From positions 6,052,518 to 6,116,517 of the forward strand of contig NZ_CP045928.1 in NCBI RefSeq assembly GCF_009664855.1: a stretch of 64,000 bases of DNA, given 5' to 3'. This stretch comes from Flavobacterium sp. SLB02. Lineage in GTDB: Bacteria > Bacteroidota > Bacteroidia > Flavobacteriales > Flavobacteriaceae. This document shows positions 7,425 through 15,785 of the stretch, one piece after another. Numbering within the stretch: the stretch's first letter is position 1; every line of letters starts with the position of its first letter. The position numbers were made by a program, and so were the translations under genes. Below the pieces are notes generated by a model. That model was not told the DNA's origin. It did not search any database and saw only the letters and a program-made list of their open reading frames with translations.

Positions 7425-8984
7425 ATGCCAAGAGAACTTTTACTTCAGGTAACACCGGAAATAGCTGCAAACGAATTGCTGCTTAAAGACTATTTGTCTA
7501 AACAAATAAAGGTTTCTCCTAAGGAAATTCAACATGTCTCTATTTTAAAACGATCTATTGATGCGCGCCAAAAAGCGATAAAAATCAACCTAAAAGTGAT
7601 TATCTATTTGCAAGGCGAGCCTTTTCAGGAAACTAAAATCGAGCTACCTATATATAAAGACGTTTCTTCGGCTCAGGAAGTGATTGTCGTTGGGGCAGGT
7701 CCTGCCGGACTTTTCGCAGCTTTGCAATTAATAGAATTAGGCTTAAAGCCAATTGTAATCGAACGCGGAAAAGATGTTCGAGGACGCCGACGTGACTTAA
7801 AAGCAATCAATGTAGATCATTTGGTAAATGAAGATTCTAATTATTGTTTTGGAGAAGGCGGAGCAGGAACTTATTCTGACGGAAAATTATATACACGTTC
7901 TAAAAAGCGTGGCGATGTAACCAGAATTTTAGAGCTTTTAGTAGCTTTTGGAGCTTCAGAAGATATTTTGGTTGAAGCACATCCGCATATCGGGACCAAT
8001 AAATTGCCTAAAATTATAGAAGATATTCGAAATAAAATCATCGAGTTTGGTGGTCAGGTTTTGTTTGATACACGAGTAACTGATATTTTGGTAAAAAATA
8101 ATGAAGTTGAAGGAATCGTTACTCAAAACGGAGATAAGATTTTGTCGAGTAAATTAATTTTGGCGACAGGACATTCGGCGCGTGATATCTTTGAATTATT
8201 AGATAAAAAGAAAATATTTATAGAAGCGAAACCTTTTGCTTTGGGAGTTCGTGCAGAGCATTCGCAACAATTAATTGATAGTATTCAGTACAGTTGCGAT
8301 TATCGTGGCGAACATTTGCCTCCCGCACCATATTCGATTGTAAAACAAGTTAACGGCCGCGGAATGTATTCGTTCTGTATGTGTCCTGGAGGTGTAATTG
8401 CGCCTTGCGCTACAAGTCCGGGCGAAGTGGTTACAAACGGATGGTCGCCATCTAAACGTGATCAGGTTACGGCAAATTCCGGAATTGTAATCGAATTAAA
8501 ATTGGAAGATTTTAAACCCTTTGCAAAATTTGGTGCTTTGGCCGGAATGGAATTTCAAAAAAGTATCGAGCAAAAAGCTTGGCATTTGGCAGGGGAAACT
8601 CAAAAAGTTCCTGCGCAGCGAATGATCGATTTTACTCAAAATAAAGTTTCTGCTGATATTCCTAAAACATCTTATGTACCGGGAACAACTTCGGTAGAAA
8701 TGGGACAGGTATTTCCCGGATTTTTATCGCAGATTTTACGCGAAGGATTTAAAGAATTCGGAAAATCGATGCGTGGTTATTTGACCAATGAAGCTATTTT
8801 GCATGCACCGGAAAGCAGAACTTCCTCTCCGGTCCGTATTCCGAGAGATCCAATTACTTATGAGCATTTACAAATAAAAGGTTTATATCCGTGTGGAGAA
8901 GGAGCAGGTTATGCGGGCGGAATTATATCGGCCGCGATTGATGGCGAAAAATGTGCTTTGATGATTGCTGAAACTTTAAAATAA
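7425..8984 (+). CDS. FAD-dependent dehydrogenase, COG2509 type
   Basis: A 519-residue flavoprotein. An N-terminal module of about 80 residues precedes the dinucleotide-binding motif V-I-V-V-G-A-G-P-A-G-L-F-A-A at about 86-99. Other family features are E-R-G-K-D-V-R-G-R-R-R-D, the segment N-Y-C-F-G-E-G-G-A-G-T-Y-S-D-G-K-L-Y-T-R and a C-terminal G-L-Y-P-C-G-E-G-A-G-Y-A-G-G-I FAD-binding motif. These identify the uncharacterised dehydrogenases of COG2509, present in many bacteria. The substrate is unknown. The next gene begins 8 bases after the stop, so the two form an operon under the promoter at 7346-7377. Confidence 0.85.
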   Translation: MPRELLLQVTPEIAANELLLKDYLSKQIKVSPKEIQHVSILKRSIDARQKAIKINLKVIIYLQGEPFQETKIELPIYKDVSSAQEVIVVGAGPAGLFAALQLIELGLKPIVIERGKDVRGRRRDLKAINVDHLVNEDSNYCFGEGGAGTYSDGKLYTRSKKRGDVTRILELLVAFGASEDILVEAHPHIGTNKLPKIIEDIRNKIIEFGGQVLFDTRVTDILVKNNEVEGIVTQNGDKILSSKLILATGHSARDIFELLDKKKIFIEAKPFALGVRAEHSQQLIDSIQYSCDYRGEHLPPAPYSIVKQVNGRGMYSFCMCPGGVIAPCATSPGEVVTNGWSPSKRDQVTANSGIVIELKLEDFKPFAKFGALAGMEFQKSIEQKAWHLAGETQKVPAQRMIDFTQNKVSADIPKTSYVPGTTSVEMGQVFPGFLSQILREGFKEFGKSMRGYLTNEAILHAPESRTSSPVRIPRDPITYEHLQIKGLYPCGEGAGYAGGIISAAIDGEKCALMIAETLK

Positions 8985-8992
8985 TATATCAT

Positions 8993-10084
8993 ATGAAAGA
9001 CTTCTTTTCTAATTTATTTGGTAGAAACAACGATCCGAAATCGATTTTATCGTTTGATGTTATGGATACTATTTATTCGGAGTTGTACAACGGGAATAAT
9101 AGTTTTGATTTTAAAATGAAAGGTGTTCATGATACGGTTTCTGTAAATTTATATTCATTTCCAAGTTCATTTAATAATGAAGAGGCGCAAAACGGAATTA
9201 ATAAAGCAGGATTTAAAAACGCTTACGAAGTTCTGAATGAAATATATAAAAAGATTAATATAGGTCCTGTTTCTGAAGAACAAATGCTTGAGGAATTAGA
9301 ATACGATTATATCCATATTCAGTTTTACACAGAGCCAGCGCCGGAAGCTAAAAAGTACCTGAAACATGTTTTGCATAATTTTATGATCTTTTTTTGTTGT
9401 ACCAATAGTCTGGAAACTAACGATTTTAGAATGATTTATAATAATAGTTATTTTCTTGATTATGCAAAAGGAATATTAGAAGCAGAATCTATTGATATAA
9501 AGGATCCTAAAAATGATACTCAGAAAATAGGTTTCAAAGAGTTTGAAAGGATTTTACAAGGAATTTGCCAATACTTAAAAATCGAATTACCGGAGAATAT
9601 CGAACTTCCTTCGCAGGAAAACTTACTACCTGAAGAGGTTGAGGTTACGCAGGAAACTTTTGAAGAGTTTATAAAATTGGTTTCAAGAGGAGATGTAGAC
9701 GAAAAATTGGTTCAAAAGCAATCAAAGAAACTCTTAAAGAACTTTAAAAAAGGTCATACAGAATATCAGGATATTGTCAAAGGGCAATGGGATTTTTTCG
9801 AAAGTATCGATGCCTGGAACAGTGACTGGAAATTTGATCCTGAAGATGCAGAATATTTTATCTCAGAAATGATAGGCGAAGATCTTAATTTCGATTATCC
9901 GGAAGAAACCTATAGTCATGATTTATTTCCTTATATCCAGTCGGCTTTAGAAAAACGAGGATTGGAATTAATGAGCTACGATACCCACGGAGATAATTAT
10001 TTGTTTTTTGTGGCGAATAAAAATGATGTTGCCAGAATTTTACAATTGTCTGAATTGACAAAAATTGAGGTGGATAGTTTGTAA
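8993..10084 (+). CDS. Hypothetical protein, second gene of the COG2509 operon
   Basis: A 363-residue acidic, probably cytoplasmic protein with no signal peptide or membrane helix. I do not recognise the family. The N-terminus M-K-D-F-F-S-N-L-F-G is followed by mixed alpha/beta sequence. A highly charged, Glu/Lys-rich stretch runs from about 195 to 265, and an aromatic C-terminal part contains D-T-H-G-D-N-Y-L-F-F-V-A. It starts 8 bases after the flavoprotein gene and must be cotranscribed with it. Proteins of this appearance are often single-domain immunity or housekeeping factors of unknown role, but nothing here proves either. Confidence 0.6.
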   Translation: MKDFFSNLFGRNNDPKSILSFDVMDTIYSELYNGNNSFDFKMKGVHDTVSVNLYSFPSSFNNEEAQNGINKAGFKNAYEVLNEIYKKINIGPVSEEQMLEELEYDYIHIQFYTEPAPEAKKYLKHVLHNFMIFFCCTNSLETNDFRMIYNNSYFLDYAKGILEAESIDIKDPKNDTQKIGFKEFERILQGICQYLKIELPENIELPSQENLLPEEVEVTQETFEEFIKLVSRGDVDEKLVQKQSKKLLKNFKKGHTEYQDIVKGQWDFFESIDAWNSDWKFDPEDAEYFISEMIGEDLNFDYPEETYSHDLFPYIQSALEKRGLELMSYDTHGDNYLFFVANKNDVARILQLSELTKIEVDSL

Positions 10085-10118
10085 AGATGAATTTAATTAG
10101 AATTTTACCGCATGCTAT

Positions 10119-10219
10119 TTGTCATTCCGAGGAACGAGTAATCTCCGTAAGTAGCTCGTCATGCTTAGTAAACTTTATGTTAGTTTCTTGTGGTGATTCC
10201 TCGTTCCTCGGAATGACAA
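10119..10219. repeat. About 100-bp inverted-repeat element, GTCATTCCGAGGAACGAG type
   Basis: The two 25-bp ends are reverse complements with two mismatches, around an inner part holding CTCCGTAAG and TAGTTTCTTG. A relative with the same layout lies at 51150-51247 and a half copy at 52721-52770. It is non-coding and placed between convergent genes. Confidence 0.85.
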
Positions 10220-10266
10220 AAATGAGATAAGCTTTATGTAAAACTATAATTCATGAATTTCTTTGT

Positions 10267-10292
10267 CTGTTCGCTATCGCTAGGGTCGTGGC
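10267..10292. repeat. Short dispersed repeat CTGTTCGCTATCG...GTCGTGGC, copy 1
   Basis: CTGTTCGCTATCG followed by CTAGG and GTCGTGGC. A second copy, differing only in the middle, lies at 13667-13693. Both sit just beyond the 3' end of minus-strand genes. Confidence 0.6.
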
Positions 10293-10300
10293 GAAAAGAG

Positions 10301-11260
10301 CTACGGAATCAGAATTATTTTTCCGGTACTTTTTCGGCTTTCCAGATAATCATGCGCCAGTTTTCCTTCTGATAATTTAAAAGAAGTGGGTTCAGAAAGT
10401 TTGATTTTTCCTTCGATGATCCAGTCGAATAATTGATTGGCTCTTTTGATTCTTTCTTCTTTAGAAACTAAGTAGCTCCACAAGTCACCACCTGTTAGGG
10501 TCTTAGAAGTATCCATTAACATTCTTGGATTTATGGGTTCAGGATCACCGCCTGCCATCCCAAAGAAAACGACCTGACCGCATTCTTTGGTAACTTCGAA
10601 ACTATCTTTTAAAGTACTTCCGATGCTATCGTAAACGACATCAACGCCTTTTGGAATCGTTTTAAAAATAGCCGATTTCCAATCTTCATTATATAGAAAA
10701 ACGTGATCAGCACCTTGTTCGATGGCTACTTTTGCTTTGTCTGCAGAGGAAGTTAAACCAATAACATTTACGCCTAATAATTTGCTGATTTGTGTTAGAA
10801 ACTGACCAACTCCGCCCGCAACAGCGTGAATTAAAACCGTTTCGCCTTTCGCGGTTTTATGACTATCAGTTGCCAGATAATGCGCCGTTAAACCTTGCAA
10901 TAGGATAGAAGCGGCAGTCTCGAAAGAAATGGCTTCGGGCAGCGGCAAAACATGGTTGGTATTCACAGCAACCAATTCTGCATTGGCAAAAGGCGCATCG
11001 GCGAAAGCCACTCGATCTCCAATTTTATATTCGGAGTGATTGTTGGCGTCGACTACAATTCCGGCACCTTCGTAACCAGCAATAAATGGCGGATTTCCTT
11101 TCAGGTGATAATTTCCTTTTCGTCTGTAAACATCGGCAAAATTTAATCCGATGGCTTTCATCTCGACTAAAATTTGATCACTTTTTAATTCCGGATTGGG
11201 AATTTCGATATATTTTAAAACATCTGAATCTCCGAAAGAAGAGAAGGTAAGTGCTTTCAT
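10301..11260 (-). CDS. Zinc-free quinone oxidoreductase-like protein (MDR superfamily)
   Basis: A 319-residue medium-chain dehydrogenase/reductase. An N-terminal GroES-like domain (F-A-D-V-Y-R-R-K-G, G-Y-E-G-A-G-I-V) precedes a Rossmann domain with the NADPH motif H-A-V-A-G-G-V-G-Q near 144-152. The cysteine zinc ligands of alcohol dehydrogenases are absent, and the pattern fits NADPH:quinone oxidoreductases (QOR/zeta-crystallin). It likely reduces quinones or reactive enones in the cytoplasm; the true substrate is unknown. It is monocistronic, and its downstream side holds two repeat types. Confidence 0.85.
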   Translation of the reverse strand: MKALTFSSFGDSDVLKYIEIPNPELKSDQILVEMKAIGLNFADVYRRKGNYHLKGNPPFIAGYEGAGIVVDANNHSEYKIGDRVAFADAPFANAELVAVNTNHVLPLPEAISFETAASILLQGLTAHYLATDSHKTAKGETVLIHAVAGGVGQFLTQISKLLGVNVIGLTSSADKAKVAIEQGADHVFLYNEDWKSAIFKTIPKGVDVVYDSIGSTLKDSFEVTKECGQVVFFGMAGGDPEPINPRMLMDTSKTLTGGDLWSYLVSKEERIKRANQLFDWIIEGKIKLSEPTSFKLSEGKLAHDYLESRKSTGKIILIP

Positions 11261-11382
11261 TTTTAGGTATTTTAAGAATACAAATTAAGTAAAATTGAAA
11301 ATTATGTTTGTCAGCAGGTATTGAATTTAGTTTTAAGACACAATCTTATTTTTGATGTTATTTATGGTTAAGAGTTGTTTTT

Positions 11383-12051
11383 TCAGCATAAAAGCCACCA
11401 CAAAGTAAAATAATTCAACTTTCCATCTTTAAAATAAAATAGAAAAGCATCGTCATTTAATTCTTTTAAATAAAATCTAAATCTTACTACGTTTAGATTT
11501 TCGGTAGTTTCCATTTCTGAATTCGGAAATTTGTGTCTGAATTCATTTAGTGTAGTGTTTTTGTTCAGTATTATATTATGTGAAATAATTTTAAAAGAAT
11601 TATTATCAGCGAAACCAGTATCAAATAATACAATATGTTTATTGGTGGCAAACTCAATATTTTTACTATATATTGTTGTTATTTCGCCATTGAATTTGCT
11701 AAATATTCCTGTTTCTCGATCTTCTTTCCCGTAAGTTTTAATCATCCATTCTGTGTCTAGCCAATTAAAGGGACTTCCGCATTCCCAAATCTGTGTTTTT
11801 GTAGAATCAATGTGAGTATAAATCGATTCAAATTCTGCTTTAGACAATATTACTTTATGACCATTGATTAAGACGTTTTTGATTGTAATAAATTTTGAAT
11901 CATAAATAGACTTATTGCTCAATCTTGTTTTTGCTGTTGATGGGCTGACGCTCTCTTTATTAATTGATTTTTTGGATCCTTTTGCTTTCTCATTATGACT
12001 ATTACAAGCTACTAATGCTGTAAAAAGCAATAAAAATAAATACTTTTTCAT
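11383..12051 (-). CDS. Hypothetical lipoprotein
   Basis: A 222-residue exported protein. The signal peptide M-K-K-Y-L-F-L-L-L-F-T ends in the lipobox L-V-A-C with Cys16, followed by a polar Ser/Lys-rich linker. The mature part shows beta-rich sequence with one W-E-C-G-S-P-F motif and a Cys-terminated end (W-W-L-L-C). I do not recognise a domain. Base composition is more AT-rich than its neighbours. It lies between two other minus-strand genes with gaps of 122 and 57 bases, so cotranscription with the aminopeptidase gene upstream is possible. Confidence 0.7.
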   Translation of the reverse strand: MKKYLFLLLFTALVACNSHNEKAKGSKKSINKESVSPSTAKTRLSNKSIYDSKFITIKNVLINGHKVILSKAEFESIYTHIDSTKTQIWECGSPFNWLDTEWMIKTYGKEDRETGIFSKFNGEITTIYSKNIEFATNKHIVLFDTGFADNNSFKIISHNIILNKNTTLNEFRHKFPNSEMETTENLNVVRFRFYLKELNDDAFLFYFKDGKLNYFTLWWLLC

Positions 12052-12108
12052 TTGTTTGATGATTTTTTTGGCTTTTGAATATAGAAACTCACCAGGCAGG
12101 ATCTTATA

Positions 12109-13515
12109 TTATATCTTAGGAAATTTCATTTCGTTGAAAGTGCTTTTTTGTGCAGAAAGTTTTTCGATATCCTGCCATTTTCTTGGGGATTCTACGGATA
12201 GATTTTCGTAGGAATCTTTTGTGATCGCAATATCATCTTCAATACGAATACCAATATTCCACCATTTTTTATCGCATTTGCTGTTTGCCGGAATATAGAT
12301 TCCGGGTTCAACGGTGAGCACCATATTCTCTTTTAGAATGCCGGCGTAATTTCCTTTGTCATGAACATCTAAACCCAGATAGTGCGAGCAACTGTGCGGA
12401 TAATATATTCGGGCATCTCTAGGATCTGTAATAATCCCAAGTTTGATTAATCCTGCTGCAATTACTTCTCTGGATTTTTGGTTTAAATCCTGGAATAGAG
12501 TTCCTGGTTTGGCGATTTTAAATACTTCTTCCTGAGCTTCGTAAACCAATTGGTAAATTGCTTTTTGTTCTTCGGTGAATTTTCCGTTTGCCGGAATTGT
12601 TCTGGTAACATCGGCAGAATAACCGTGATATTCAGAACCTACATCCATCAATAATAATTGATTGTCGATTTTTGTAGCGTTGTTTTCTCCGTAATGCAGG
12701 ATGCATCCGTTTGCTCCGGCGCCTACAATTGGCGGGTAGCCTTCGCCTTCGGCACCGTAATGTCTGTGCACGTACGCGTGAATTCCGTCGGCTTCGTTTT
12801 CGCTCATATTGGGTCCAATGGCTTTCATGACTTCGTTGTGTGCAATGCAGGAAAGTTTGATCGATTTACGAAGCAAATTCATTTCTTCGGGAGTTTTTAT
12901 TTCGCGAAGCGTGTTTGTAATGTTTGTAAAAAGATCTATTGATGAGGCTTCATTTTCTTTTGAGATGGCAGCTTTGGTTTTAAAACTTTCCAATAAGCTA
13001 TAAAGATCAAATCCGCTTTTATCATTACCAATATCTGTTGGGATTTTATCGTAAATGATCTTGTCGAATTTTTTAAAATCGATTTCAAAATCTTTAAAAT
13101 CTTTTCCGTTATAAACCGCTGTAAAACCTAGTTTAGATTTTGCGCCTTCGGTTCCAAGGCGTCTTCCGGTCCAGGTTTCCTTGCTGGCATTTCTTTCTCT
13201 CACAAAAAGAATTTCATTGTATTTTTCGGTTCCCTGAACATCTTTAAAAAGTAATAAAACAGCATCGGGTTCTTTGTATCCTGATAAATAATACAAATCA
13301 GGGTTTTGGTGGAAATTATAATTAATGTCTTTTGAAAAAACTCTTTCGGGATAAGAGAAAATTAATGCCACAGAATTTGCCGGCATGAGATTTCTAAAGG
13401 CTTCTCTACGGTCTTTATGAAATTCTTTTGAGAGATAATCTGTCGGTAAATTCTCCTGAGAATGTATTTGAAAAAATGTAAAGAATAAGGCAAAGAAGAA
13501 AAATAATTGCTTCAT
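12109..13515 (-). CDS. Exported Xaa-Pro aminopeptidase (M24B)
   Basis: The protein removes N-terminal residues preceding proline. Its 468 residues start with a signal peptide (M-K-Q-L-F-F-F-F-A-L-F ending near S-Q at 20), then the AMP_N domain, then the pita-bread catalytic domain. Metal ligands can be placed: the two Asp of M-D-V-G-S-E-Y-H-G-Y-S-A-D-V-T-R, His in H-S-C-S-H-Y-L-G-L-D-V-H-D, Glu in V-E-P-G-I-Y-I and Glu in I-R-I-E-D-D. All five expected ligands of the dinuclear centre are present. The signal peptide points to a periplasmic enzyme, common in Bacteroidota that digest proteins. Confidence 0.92.
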   Translation of the reverse strand: MKQLFFFFALFFTFFQIHSQENLPTDYLSKEFHKDRREAFRNLMPANSVALIFSYPERVFSKDINYNFHQNPDLYYLSGYKEPDAVLLLFKDVQGTEKYNEILFVRERNASKETWTGRRLGTEGAKSKLGFTAVYNGKDFKDFEIDFKKFDKIIYDKIPTDIGNDKSGFDLYSLLESFKTKAAISKENEASSIDLFTNITNTLREIKTPEEMNLLRKSIKLSCIAHNEVMKAIGPNMSENEADGIHAYVHRHYGAEGEGYPPIVGAGANGCILHYGENNATKIDNQLLLMDVGSEYHGYSADVTRTIPANGKFTEEQKAIYQLVYEAQEEVFKIAKPGTLFQDLNQKSREVIAAGLIKLGIITDPRDARIYYPHSCSHYLGLDVHDKGNYAGILKENMVLTVEPGIYIPANSKCDKKWWNIGIRIEDDIAITKDSYENLSVESPRKWQDIEKLSAQKSTFNEMKFPKI

Positions 13516-13666
13516 TATGTGCTTTTTAATTGGTTTGTGGCTGCAAATTACAAAAAATATGAATGGATTTTATAAAAAGAGTTAGCTACTAATTTTACGA
13601 ATTTTTACGAACCATAATGAGGATAACAAAAGAAAAAATTAGTGCTAATTCGTGAAATTAGTTCAT

Positions 13667-13693
13667 CTGTTCGCTATCGGCTCATGTCGTGGC
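13667..13693. repeat. Short dispersed repeat CTGTTCGCTATCG...GTCGTGGC, copy 2
   Basis: Matches the copy at 10267 at both ends (CTGTTCGCTATCG and GTCGTGGC) and differs by a few bases in the centre. Just upstream (about 13588-13660) lies a looser inverted repeat with CTAATTTTACGAAT and ATTCGTGAAATTAG arms. Confidence 0.6.
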
Positions 13694-13705
13694 AAAAAAA
13701 ATCAT

Positions 13706-13733
13706 AAAAAGACCGTCCATGAAAATGGACGGT
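13706..13733 (-). terminator. Terminator of the msrB-msrA operon
   Basis: On the minus strand the stem ACCGTCCA / TGGACGGT with a 6-base loop is followed by CTTTTT and a second T-rich run. It lies about 30 bases after the msrA stop. Confidence 0.8.
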
Positions 13734-13761
13734 AACTATTATTAACCAATATAAATGAGAA

Positions 13762-14379
13762 TTATTTCTTTTTTAATTTGTCTTTAAAGACTTTTTCGAA
13801 TTTTTCTATTTTAGGCTGAATCACCATTTTACAATAGGGCTGGTTCTTGTTGTTTGCGTAATAATTCTGATGATAATCTTCGGCTTTGTAAAACACTTTA
13901 AAAGGCTCGACTTTGGTCACAATCGGGCTGTTGTATACTTTTGCTTTGTTTAATTCTGCAATAATACTTTCAGCAGCATTTTTTTGTTCAGCGTTTTTAT
14001 AAAAAATTACAGAGCGATATTGGGTTCCAACATCGGCGCCCTGACGATTTAATGTTGTTGGATCATGAACCGTAAAGAAAACCTGAAAAATTTCATTGAT
14101 ATCTGTTTTGGTTTTGTCATAAGTTATCTGTACTACTTCGGCGTGACCGGTTGTTCCTGTGCAAACTTCTTCGTAAGTTGGGTTGGCTACTTTTCCTCCT
14201 GAGAAACCCGAAACTACCGATTTTACTCCGTCTAAATTTTCATAAACGGCTTCAACACACCAGTAACAACCTCCACCAAGGGTAATAGTTTCAAGGTTCG
14301 AAGCGCTTTTTGTTTTGGTATTTTGTGCAAATCCATTCAGGGATAATGCAAAAATGGCAATCAGAAATATATTTTTCAT
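13762..14379 (-). CDS. msrA: Exported peptide-methionine (S)-S-oxide reductase MsrA
   Basis: MsrA reduces the S epimer of methionine sulfoxide in proteins. The active-site motif G-G-G-C-Y-W-C-V-E-A is present with Tyr in the usual Phe place, and G-T-G-H-A-E-V-V-Q-I, Y-R-S-V-I-F-Y and E-D-Y-H-Q-N-Y are family blocks. The frame opens earlier, but the ATG at 14379 gives a clean signal peptide (M-K-N-I-F-L-I-A-I-F-A-L-S-L-N-G-F-A-Q), so I take that start; it lies 7 bases after the msrB stop. The protein is therefore expected outside the cytoplasm, repairing envelope proteins. It forms an operon with msrB, with a terminator right behind. Confidence 0.92.
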   Translation of the reverse strand: MKNIFLIAIFALSLNGFAQNTKTKSASNLETITLGGGCYWCVEAVYENLDGVKSVVSGFSGGKVANPTYEEVCTGTTGHAEVVQITYDKTKTDINEIFQVFFTVHDPTTLNRQGADVGTQYRSVIFYKNAEQKNAAESIIAELNKAKVYNSPIVTKVEPFKVFYKAEDYHQNYYANNKNQPYCKMVIQPKIEKFEKVFKDKLKKK

Positions 14380-14386
14380 CGTTGTT

Positions 14387-14941
14387 TTATTTAGAATCAG
14401 GAACAAAGTCAAGTGCGATCGAATTCATGCAATAACGTTTTCCGGTTGGCTCAGGTCCGTCATCAAATAAATGGCCTAAATGTCCGCCGCAACGTCCGCA
14501 AAGCGCTTCGATTCTTTCCATTCCCAGAGAATTATCATTTTTATATACTACGCTTTTTTTGTTGTCTTGTTCAAAAAAGCTTGGCCATCCGCAACTGCTG
14601 GCAAATTTAGCTCCGGAACGAAAAAGTAAATTGCCGCATGAAGCACAATAATAAGTTCCTTTTTCGTCAGTGTTCCAGTATTTTCCGGTAAAAGGTCTTT
14701 CTGTATCTGCATTTCGCATTACGTCATAAACATCTTCGGATAATACCTTTTTCCACTCAGCATTCGTGACATTAAGTTTGGTGGTATCTGTATTCGAATA
14801 ATAAGGATTTCCGGGTTTGCTGATTTTGTTTTCCATGACTACTGTGTTGGTGTTTTGTTTTTTTGCGCTTTGTCCGCATGCATGTAAAATAAAAAGCGGA
14901 ATTAAAAAGCAAAGGCTGAAGATTTGGGTTTTTGTTTTCAT
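14387..14941 (-). CDS. msrB: Exported peptide-methionine (R)-S-oxide reductase MsrB, lipoprotein
   Basis: MsrB reduces the R epimer of methionine sulfoxide. From the ATG at 14941 the protein has 184 residues with a signal peptide and lipobox (L-H-A-C), so it is probably anchored in the envelope. The catalytic motif R-Y-C-M-N-S-I-A-L-D-F and both zinc pairs (C-A-S-C and C-G-R-C) are intact, as is G-W-P-S-F. The upstream in-frame extension to 15016 would bury the signal peptide and is rejected. It is the first gene of the msrB-msrA operon, so together the two proteins cover both sulfoxide epimers in the same compartment. Confidence 0.92.
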   Translation of the reverse strand: MKTKTQIFSLCFLIPLFILHACGQSAKKQNTNTVVMENKISKPGNPYYSNTDTTKLNVTNAEWKKVLSEDVYDVMRNADTERPFTGKYWNTDEKGTYYCASCGNLLFRSGAKFASSCGWPSFFEQDNKKSVVYKNDNSLGMERIEALCGRCGGHLGHLFDDGPEPTGKRYCMNSIALDFVPDSK

Positions 14942-15236
14942 TGTTTTTGAGTGCTTTAATTCTGTGATTTCAAAGATACAACTAGATTTCGCCCTGAAAT
15001 CCTGTGTATTGTACAATTGAGATTTTTTTAAGTATGTTTTAACTTTTATTATGTACGTAAAACATTCCGTTTTAGTTTTTAGGGCTTATTTTTAAAGGAT
15101 TTTTGCGATTGAATGATGTGTATTTTGTTGTGAATCAGTTTTTTGTAAAATATCCAGCTCGTTAAACTTTTCACAATCTCTGTCAGGATTTTCAAGCCAT
15201 TTCTTTTTTCGTATTTTTGTTTGATCAATAAGCCCT

Positions 15237-15764
15237 ATGATAGAAGAAAACGTAATATTAGTAAACCAAAACGATGAGCAAATTGGCTTAATGCCAAAAT
15301 TAGAAGCACATGAAAAAGCAGTTCTGCATCGCGCTTTTTCGGTTTTTATTTTAAATGATAAAAACCAAATTATGCTACAGCAGCGTGCTCATCACAAATA
15401 TCACTCGCCTTTACTCTGGACCAATACATGTTGTAGTCATCAGCGTGAGGGAGAGACGAATGTTGATGCCGGAGGCAGAAGATTGTTTGAAGAAATGGGT
15501 TTTAAAGCCGAATTGAAAGAACTCTTTCATTTTATTTACAAAGCTCCTTTTGATAATGGTTTAACAGAGCATGAACTCGATCATGTTATGATTGGCTATT
15601 ATAACGATAATCCGGCCATCAATCCTGAAGAAGTTGAAGACTGGAAATGGATGAAGATTGAAGATGTAAAAGCAGATATCCAGAAACAACCTGAGATTTA
15701 TACTGTTTGGTTTAAAATAATTTTTGATGAATTTGATCATTATTTAGAAGATCATAAGCTATAA
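15237..15764 (+). CDS. idi: Isopentenyl-diphosphate delta-isomerase, type I
   Basis: The enzyme interconverts isopentenyl and dimethylallyl diphosphate for isoprenoid, quinone and carotenoid synthesis. The 175-residue Nudix-fold protein shows the type I signatures: W-T-N-T-C-C-S-H with the catalytic Cys, the E-E-M-G-F region of the Nudix helix, and an E-H-E-L-D-H-V segment carrying the second catalytic Glu. A TATTTTTG -7 element lies at 15212-15219, ahead of the ATG. queD follows 21 bases downstream and bcp 3 bases after that, so idi leads a three-gene operon. Confidence 0.93.
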   Translation: MIEENVILVNQNDEQIGLMPKLEAHEKAVLHRAFSVFILNDKNQIMLQQRAHHKYHSPLLWTNTCCSHQREGETNVDAGGRRLFEEMGFKAELKELFHFIYKAPFDNGLTEHELDHVMIGYYNDNPAINPEEVEDWKWMKIEDVKADIQKQPEIYTVWFKIIFDEFDHYLEDHKL

Positions 15765-15785
15765 CCCAGACTAACCAACCACCCA

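Noticed and set aside
10119-10219. CRISPR-like repeat array
   Set aside because: The repeats near 10.1, 51.2 and 52.7 kb are isolated inverted units, not regularly spaced direct repeats with spacers, and no cas gene is present.
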